A stretch of 18,061 bases of DNA from Candidatus Krumholzibacteriia bacterium. GTDB taxonomy: Bacteria > Krumholzibacteriota > Krumholzibacteriia > Krumholzibacteriales > Krumholzibacteriaceae. The notes under the pieces are model-generated. The model saw nothing but the letters and a program-made list of their open reading frames with translations. It made no database searches and had not been told where the DNA came from. The stretch is taken from contig JAQTVX010000009.1 of NCBI GenBank assembly GCA_028706585.1, positions 1 through 18,061 on the forward strand, in the 5' to 3' direction. Every line of letters begins with the position of its first letter. The stretch's first letter is position 1. Shown in pieces: positions 13,728 to 18,061 of this stretch. The translations under genes were made by a program, and so were the position numbers.

Positions 13728-15103
13728 GCAAGCGGGTTCTGATCGTGGACGACGAGGAGAGCATCAGGAGCGCGCTCGAGCAGCTCCTGTCATTCGAAAA
13801 ATTCAAGACCTTCTCAGCCGGGGACGGCATCTCGGCGCTCGATCTCGTCGCCGAGGAGCGGATCGACATCGTGCTCCTCGACGTCAAGATGCCGGGCATG
13901 GACGGTCTCGAGGTGCTCGGCAAGATCAAGGAGCTTCACCGCGACCTCCCCGTGATCATCATTTCGGGGCACGGGACGATCTCCACGGCCGTGGAGGCGA
14001 CGAAGCTGGGGGCATACGATTTCATAGAGAAGCCGTTCGATACGGAACGGCTGCTGCTCACGATCAGAAACGGCCTCAACCAGGCCGAGCTCGCGCGCCG
14101 GAACGTGCAGCTCGAGAAGAAGATCGGGATCACGACGGAAATCATCGGTGCCCACCCGGAGATGCTCGCGATCATGGAAACGATAAACAGGGTGGCCCCG
14201 ACGAACGCGCGCGTTCTCATCATGGGAGAGAACGGCACTGGGAAGGAGCTAGTCGCGCGGAAGCTCCACGAGCTCAGCAAGCGCTCCAGTGAGCCGTTCA
14301 TCGAGGTCAACTGCGCCGCGATCCCCGAGGACCTCATCGAAAGCGAGCTTTTCGGGCACGAGAAGGGATCCTTCACCGGCGCCGTATCGCAGCGAATCGG
14401 CAAGTTCGAGCTCGCCGACGGCGGCACCCTTTTTCTCGACGAGGTTGGCGATATGAGCCTTTCGGCGCAGGCGAAGGTGCTCCGGGTGCTGCAGGAATCG
14501 GCGTTCGAGCGCGTCGGCGGCACAGAGACGAAGCATGTCGACGTACGGGTCATCGCTGCCACGAACAAGAATCTGCTCGAGGAAGCCGCGAAAACGAGAT
14601 TCAGAGAGGATCTGTACTATCGCCTCAACGTCGTTCCCATCCGCATTCCGCCGCTGCGCGAGCGGAAGAGCGACATCAGGATTCTCGCGGACTACTTTCT
14701 GCGCGAGGTCGCCGTCGAGCTGGGGCGCTCGCCCAAGCGGCTCGTGTCCGAGGCGCTGGATGCACTGATGGACTACTCATGGCCGGGGAACGTGCGCGAG
14801 CTGCGGAATCTCATAGAGCGCCTGTGCATCCTCACGTCGACCGACGTTATCGGGCGGGAGGACCTTCCAACTCTCGCCCTCGTGCGCGATGAGGACGCGC
14901 GGAAGGATCCGTTCGGCCTCAAGACATACCAGGAGTTCAAGGACTTCATGGAGAAGGAATATCTCGTCAAGAAACTCAGGGAGAACAGCGGGAACGTCTC
15001 GAGAACGGCGAGGCAGCTCGACATGCAGCGCAGCAATCTGTACAAGAAGCTCGAGAAATACGGCATCGATTTCAGGCAAGAGCCCCAGGGAGAGGATGAT
15101 TGA
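13724..15103 (+). CDS. NtrC-type sigma-54-dependent response regulator
   Basis: A 459-residue transcription activator with three domains. The receiver (1-120) has the acidic pocket DDEE (9-12), phospho-acceptor D53 in LLDVKMPGMDG and K103 in IEKPF. The sigma-54 AAA+ domain has Walker A GENGTGK (168-174), the sigma-54 contact loop GSFTGA (215-220) in place of the commoner GAFTGA, Walker B TLFLDE (235-240) and the WPGNVREL sensor motif. The C-terminal Fis-type helix-turn-helix carries SGNVSRTARQLDMQRSNLYKK. The start is set by GGGGGAG seven bases upstream and the ATGA overlap with the Ppx/GppA gene. It should bind enhancers and drive RpoN promoters when phosphorylated. No histidine kinase gene is in the window, so its sensor is encoded elsewhere or outside the edges. 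Confidence 0.95.
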   Translation: MSKRVLIVDDEESIRSALEQLLSFEKFKTFSAGDGISALDLVAEERIDIVLLDVKMPGMDGLEVLGKIKELHRDLPVIIISGHGTISTAVEATKLGAYDFIEKPFDTERLLLTIRNGLNQAELARRNVQLEKKIGITTEIIGAHPEMLAIMETINRVAPTNARVLIMGENGTGKELVARKLHELSKRSSEPFIEVNCAAIPEDLIESELFGHEKGSFTGAVSQRIGKFELADGGTLFLDEVGDMSLSAQAKVLRVLQESAFERVGGTETKHVDVRVIAATNKNLLEEAAKTRFREDLYYRLNVVPIRIPPLRERKSDIRILADYFLREVAVELGRSPKRLVSEALDALMDYSWPGNVRELRNLIERLCILTSTDVIGREDLPTLALVRDEDARKDPFGLKTYQEFKDFMEKEYLVKKLRENSGNVSRTARQLDMQRSNLYKKLEKYGIDFRQEPQGEDD

Positions 15104-15126
15104 TCCTGCGATTTCCTCGCCGCGGG

Positions 15127-15144
15127 AGGTGGGTTGATCCACCT
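15127..15144 (+). terminator. Possible weak hairpin after the response-regulator gene
   Basis: AGGTGG (15127-15132) and CCACCT (15139-15144) form a six-pair stem with loop GTTGAT, 23 bp after the stop codon. No T-run follows, so this may be a weak or factor-assisted terminator, or chance. Confidence 0.25.
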
Positions 15145-15211
15145 ATAGGAGAAAATATTCGATAAACCGGCTAACTGCATGTTTGTTATTGCCAATTGAT
15201 AATGAAAATGT

Positions 15212-15240
15212 TTGACTTTGAGGGGCGCGGACATTACTAT
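15212..15240 (+). promoter_or_regulatory. Sigma-70-type promoter for the small secreted protein / TPR activator pair
   Basis: TTGACT (15212-15217), an exact 17-bp spacer and TACTAT (15235-15240). AT-rich sequence lies immediately upstream (about 15153-15211), as in UP-element-bearing promoters. Initiation would be near 15247, giving a leader of about 70 nt that contains the hairpin at 15281-15298. ATGTTTG occurs twice upstream (15179-15185 and 15208-15214), the second copy overlapping the -35. Confidence 0.68.
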
Positions 15241-15280
15241 AAGAAGTAGCGTGAGGGGTTTGTTGTGGTGATGTGCGTGA

Positions 15281-15298
15281 TGGAGCAATCAGGCTCCA
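15281..15298 (+). promoter_or_regulatory. Perfect inverted repeat in the leader, just before the ribosome binding site
   Basis: TGGAGC (15281-15286), loop AATCAG, GCTCCA (15293-15298). It ends 4 bp before GAGGAG (15303-15308), the ribosome binding site of the small secreted protein. It could be an RNA hairpin affecting translation or mRNA stability, or an operator downstream of the start site. The symmetry is certain; the role is not. Confidence 0.45.
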
Positions 15299-15316
15299 TA
15301 GTGAGGAGATGGTAGC

Positions 15317-15664
15317 ATGAAGAAGCTGGTTTTGCTATTATCCGCGCTTCTGGTTCTATCGACCCTCGCGCCCTCCCCTGTTCTTTCTTCACGCCCATCG
15401 ATCGAGTTTCGGCTGCAATATTTGCTGGCGTCATTCTATGGGAACATCTTTGCGTTCTCGGGAATGATCATAACGCCGGATGAAATGGAGCCGACCATCG
15501 ATGTAGATCCGGGAGGGCTGGTCAGCGGAGATGCTGACGACTATGGAAACGGCAGGGACGACATAAGCATTCCATCCGATGGGAAGGGTACCCGTCGTCT
15601 CCTTGGCGGTTCATTGTCGGGGTCGAGTTCAGGATCGAGCGTTATAAAGGTGCACTCGAATTAG
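15317..15664 (+). CDS. Small secreted protein of unknown family
   Basis: A 115-residue protein, not recognised. The start ATG follows GAGGAG at 8-bp spacing. Residues 1-24 form a clear Sec signal peptide (MKK, then a long Leu-rich core, cleavage likely near VLSS). The mature part has three zones: a hydrophobic/aromatic segment (about 29-52, with QYLLASFYGNIFAFSGM), an acidic Gly/Asp stretch (about 54-83, with DVDPGGLVSGDADDYGNG) that could bind calcium, and a Ser/Gly-rich tail (about 97-109) ending in a short basic KVHSN. There is no cysteine. It ends in tandem TAG stops. It is the first gene of a likely two-gene transcript, 36 bp before the TPR sigma-54 activator, and has its own good promoter. 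A partner, ligand or regulated target of that activator is the leading inference. Confidence 0.72.
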   Translation: MKKLVLLLSALLVLSTLAPSPVLSSRPSIEFRLQYLLASFYGNIFAFSGMIITPDEMEPTIDVDPGGLVSGDADDYGNGRDDISIPSDGKGTRRLLGGSLSGSSSGSSVIKVHSN

Positions 15665-15700
15665 TAGTGGTTCGCCGACCGCTATCATTTGGAGAGACCG

Positions 15701-18061
15701 ATGCCTGAAGAGCCCAAAGGCAAGGGTGATTTCGAATACAAGAAGAAACCCGAGCCGAAGTTCAAGGTAGTAGGGCCGGAGGAGGAGCTCGGGGATATGC
15801 ACTTCTCCACGGAGAATTACTCCGTGGCACTGGAGTATTACGAGAAGGCTCTTCAAAAGATACATCTCGCGCCGCATCCGAGCGATCTGCTCAGAATCTA
15901 CAGCAAGATAAGCGATTGTTACGTGCAAAAGGGTCTCTTCCACGAAGCAAGGACGTTCCTAGAGAGCGCAGAGTCGCAATGTGAGGAGAACGACGACTTG
16001 GGGAAGGGAACGCTCGCGTGCCTCAGGGGCATCATTCTCCGTGAGAACGGCGCCATCGAAAAGGCGCTGCATGAAGGGAATACGGCATACAGACTGCTGC
16101 GCAACGGAGACGACCATCGAGAGGTGGGGAGGGTTCAGCGTCTCATAGCGACCTGCTACGCTCGTCTCGGCAGGAAGGACGAGGCGGAGCAGTATTTCCT
16201 CGACTCGCTTTCCTCATACCGACGCATCGACGACGCCGTGGGCGAGTCTTACGTGCTCAACAGTCTTGGACTGCTTCATAAGGATGCATGTCGCTTCTCC
16301 CGTGCGATCCATTTTTTCAACCGGGCGCTCGAGCTATGCGACAAGATGGGGCTCACGCAACACCGCGTGCGCGTGACCCTCAACCTCGGGATCACGCACC
16401 TGAAATCGCGGGATTTCGCCGGTGCGATAGGCGCCTTCTCGAGCGCGCGCAAGATGTCGCTCGGTTCCGGCGATGACCAGCTTTACATCCGCGCCACCCT
16501 GATGCTCGGTAGCGCCCAAACCAAGACGGCCGAATTCGCGGCCGCCGAGAAACATCTTCTCGAGGCGCGGGTCATCGCCGAGCGGAGAGGATACGGACGT
16601 GAGATCGCGCTCGCCGATGAATACCTCGGCGATCTCATGGTTGCGCGCGGCAATTTCGACGGAGCGCTCGAGAACTATTCGGCGGCGCTATCCAGGGCAA
16701 AGAAGATGTCGCTCGAAGGCGATGTGGTCGCGGAGGTCCTGAGGCGCGAAACGGAGATCTTCCTGATGCAGCGCAAGCCGGAGGACGTTCTCTCCGTGGG
16801 AAAGCGGGCGCTGGAGGTGGCGGAAAAGGGCGGCGAGATATTCGAAATCGGATTCGTGAAGCGCGCGATTGGGCTCGCTCATGCTCTGATGGGAAATGAC
16901 TCCGAGGCCGAGAAGGCTATCGCATCGAGTATAACGACTTTTCATGAGGCCAACAATCCGTACGAGGCGAACAGATCATCCTGCATGTTCTGCGAGAGTA
17001 TCCTCTCCAAGGGCGGAGATCAGGAGCTTCTGAGAGCGCGCAAGCTCATGAATAACGCGCTTGCATACTTCGAACAGGCCGAAGAATACCGCGACATGGC
17101 CGAGTGCCACGTTCTCATGACGCGCATCGAGCGCGATCTGAAGAACCGCGATGAGTGCCTGCTTCACATGTACGAGGCGCAGCGGCTCGCGGAGGATCTG
17201 AGAGACCGGAATCTGCTCAGGCGCGTGCGGCGCCTGCGCCGGGGGGTCGAGGATGAAGTCGCGGATTCGCTCGCGACACCGACCGCGGGCCCGAGCGTTT
17301 CCGCGGAGATCTCCCAGTGTTTTGCGAAGAACCCGCAAATCGTGACGGTTCTGGATTATCTTCTCGGCGATCTCATGAACAAGATCACTTTCGGGCACGG
17401 ATTCGTTTCCCTCTTCGGGAACGGAAACGGGAGCCGCAAGGTCACGGTGTTGGCGAGGCGCGACGTCTCCGAGCCGGTTGCCCGGCAGCTCACGGAGTGG
17501 TTCCTCGCCAGGGGCGAGGAGGAGGGCGCCGAGAGCGCGCTCTTGACCGACGTTCTCCATGATAAGCGAACGTCCCCGATCCGTGACATTCTCCCCGGCC
17601 GCGACGGTCCGCTCTATTTTCGTCCCCTCTGCAGGGGCAATGAGCCGTTCGGACTTCTGTTCTTCCAGTCCGGCGGCGACGCGGGCGTCCCTCCGCGGCT
17701 CGGCCAGGTCCCGGACGTGGTTGCGACGTACGCGAGCTTCATCGATTTTCTCGTCCAGGGGTGCATTCTCGAGCCGGCGGCGGGCGCGAAGGAGACGGGT
17801 GCGAGGCGCGGCGATGATTTCAGGCACATCATCACGAGAAACGAGAGGATGCTCAGGATCCTGAGCCTCGCCGAGAAGGTCGCGAGCTCCGACTCATCCG
17901 TTCTTCTCATGGGCGAGACCGGTACGGGCAAGGGGCTCGTCGTGCAGGCGATCCATAGGCTCAGCCCGAGGCGAGAGAAGAAGTTCGTCCACGTGAACTG
18001 CGCCGCTCTCCCCGAGACGATTCTCGAGAGTGGCCTCTTCGGGCATGTGAAGGGCTCTTTC
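15701..18061 (+). CDS. TPR-GAF-sigma-54 (AAA+) transcriptional activator, 3' end outside window
   Basis: The frame is open for 787 codons to the last base, with no stop. The ATG has GGAG six bases upstream. There is no signal peptide or membrane helix, so it is cytoplasmic. Residues about 28-515 are tetratricopeptide-like helical repeats in a 40-residue register (repeat helices near 30, 70, 110, 150, 190, 230, 270, 310, 350, 390), then less regular ones. Residues about 535-690 look like a GAF-type sensory domain (TVLDYLLGDLMNKITFGHGF, then FGLLFFQSGG). From about 710 the sigma-54 AAA+ domain begins: Walker A GETGTGK (738-744), VNCAALPE, and ESGLFGHVKGSF at the edge, where the GSFTGA loop starts. 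There is no phospho-receiver, so the input is presumably a protein, peptide or small molecule bound by TPR or GAF. A DNA-binding domain would lie beyond the window. Confidence 0.9.
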   Translation, partial: MPEEPKGKGDFEYKKKPEPKFKVVGPEEELGDMHFSTENYSVALEYYEKALQKIHLAPHPSDLLRIYSKISDCYVQKGLFHEARTFLESAESQCEENDDLGKGTLACLRGIILRENGAIEKALHEGNTAYRLLRNGDDHREVGRVQRLIATCYARLGRKDEAEQYFLDSLSSYRRIDDAVGESYVLNSLGLLHKDACRFSRAIHFFNRALELCDKMGLTQHRVRVTLNLGITHLKSRDFAGAIGAFSSARKMSLGSGDDQLYIRATLMLGSAQTKTAEFAAAEKHLLEARVIAERRGYGREIALADEYLGDLMVARGNFDGALENYSAALSRAKKMSLEGDVVAEVLRRETEIFLMQRKPEDVLSVGKRALEVAEKGGEIFEIGFVKRAIGLAHALMGNDSEAEKAIASSITTFHEANNPYEANRSSCMFCESILSKGGDQELLRARKLMNNALAYFEQAEEYRDMAECHVLMTRIERDLKNRDECLLHMYEAQRLAEDLRDRNLLRRVRRLRRGVEDEVADSLATPTAGPSVSAEISQCFAKNPQIVTVLDYLLGDLMNKITFGHGFVSLFGNGNGSRKVTVLARRDVSEPVARQLTEWFLARGEEEGAESALLTDVLHDKRTSPIRDILPGRDGPLYFRPLCRGNEPFGLLFFQSGGDAGVPPRLGQVPDVVATYASFIDFLVQGCILEPAAGAKETGARRGDDFRHIITRNERMLRILSLAEKVASSDSSVLLMGETGTGKGLVVQAIHRLSPRREKKFVHVNCAALPETILESGLFGHVKGSF

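Noticed and set aside
15104..15316. Sigma-54 (-24 GG / -12 GC) promoter before the small secreted protein
   Set aside because: No GG-N10-GC element matching TGGCAC-N5-TTGC was found here or in the other intergenic regions, although two sigma-54 activators are adjacent; the visible promoter is sigma-70-like.

Overview
The window is GC-rich, densely packed bacterial chromosome. One secreted protein (10553-11614) ends in a NYPNPFNP-type FlgD/T9SS-like C-terminal domain. That domain, together with an Omp85 protein and a TPR/sigma-54 activator, suggests a Gram-negative relative of the FCB group, of the Krumholzibacteriota/Eisenbacteria kind. This placement is an inference from domain content, not a phylogenetic result. 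Non-ATG starts are common: GTG for enolase, the anti-sigma factor and probably the Omp85 gene, and TTG for the ECF sigma factor.

Layout. (1) Positions 1-2786, plus strand: the 3' part of an MFS transporter, then a sodium:solute symporter family protein, ending at a hairpin terminator. (2) Positions 2900-4672, minus strand: enolase, an FtsB/DivIC-like division protein overlapping it by 4 bp, and an initiator tRNA-fMet. The tRNA has its own near-consensus sigma-70 promoter inside the 3' end of ftsB. (3) Positions 4928-10078, plus strand: a five-gene envelope operon. It encodes an ECF sigma factor, a secreted DUF4097-type repeat protein, a zinc-finger membrane anti-sigma factor, a bactofilin-like/multi-TM membrane protein and an Omp85-family outer-membrane barrel. 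Overlapping or closely spaced genes indicate co-expression. The set reads as an envelope-sensing regulon whose anti-sigma factor is encoded two genes after its sigma. (4) Positions 10079-10552: a 474-bp stretch with no convincing gene. It is followed by a secreted HEFGH metalloprotease-like protein with the FlgD-like tail, and by rlmN convergent to it. (5) Positions 12750-15103: a Ppx/GppA-family protein overlapping by 4 bp an NtrC-type response regulator (REC, sigma-54 AAA+, Fis HTH). (6) Positions 15104-18061: a strong sigma-70-like promoter, a leader hairpin, a 115-residue secreted protein of unknown family, and a large cytoplasmic TPR-GAF-sigma-54 activator cut by the window edge.

The most unusual unit is (6). 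A small exported protein is encoded 36 bp ahead of a sigma-54 activator whose N-terminus is ten 40-residue helical repeats in strict register. The arrangement recalls, by analogy only, Rap/Phr-type pairs of TPR receptor and exported peptide. A second unit worth attention is the tRNA-fMet promoter, whose -10 element is built on the ftsB stop codon.
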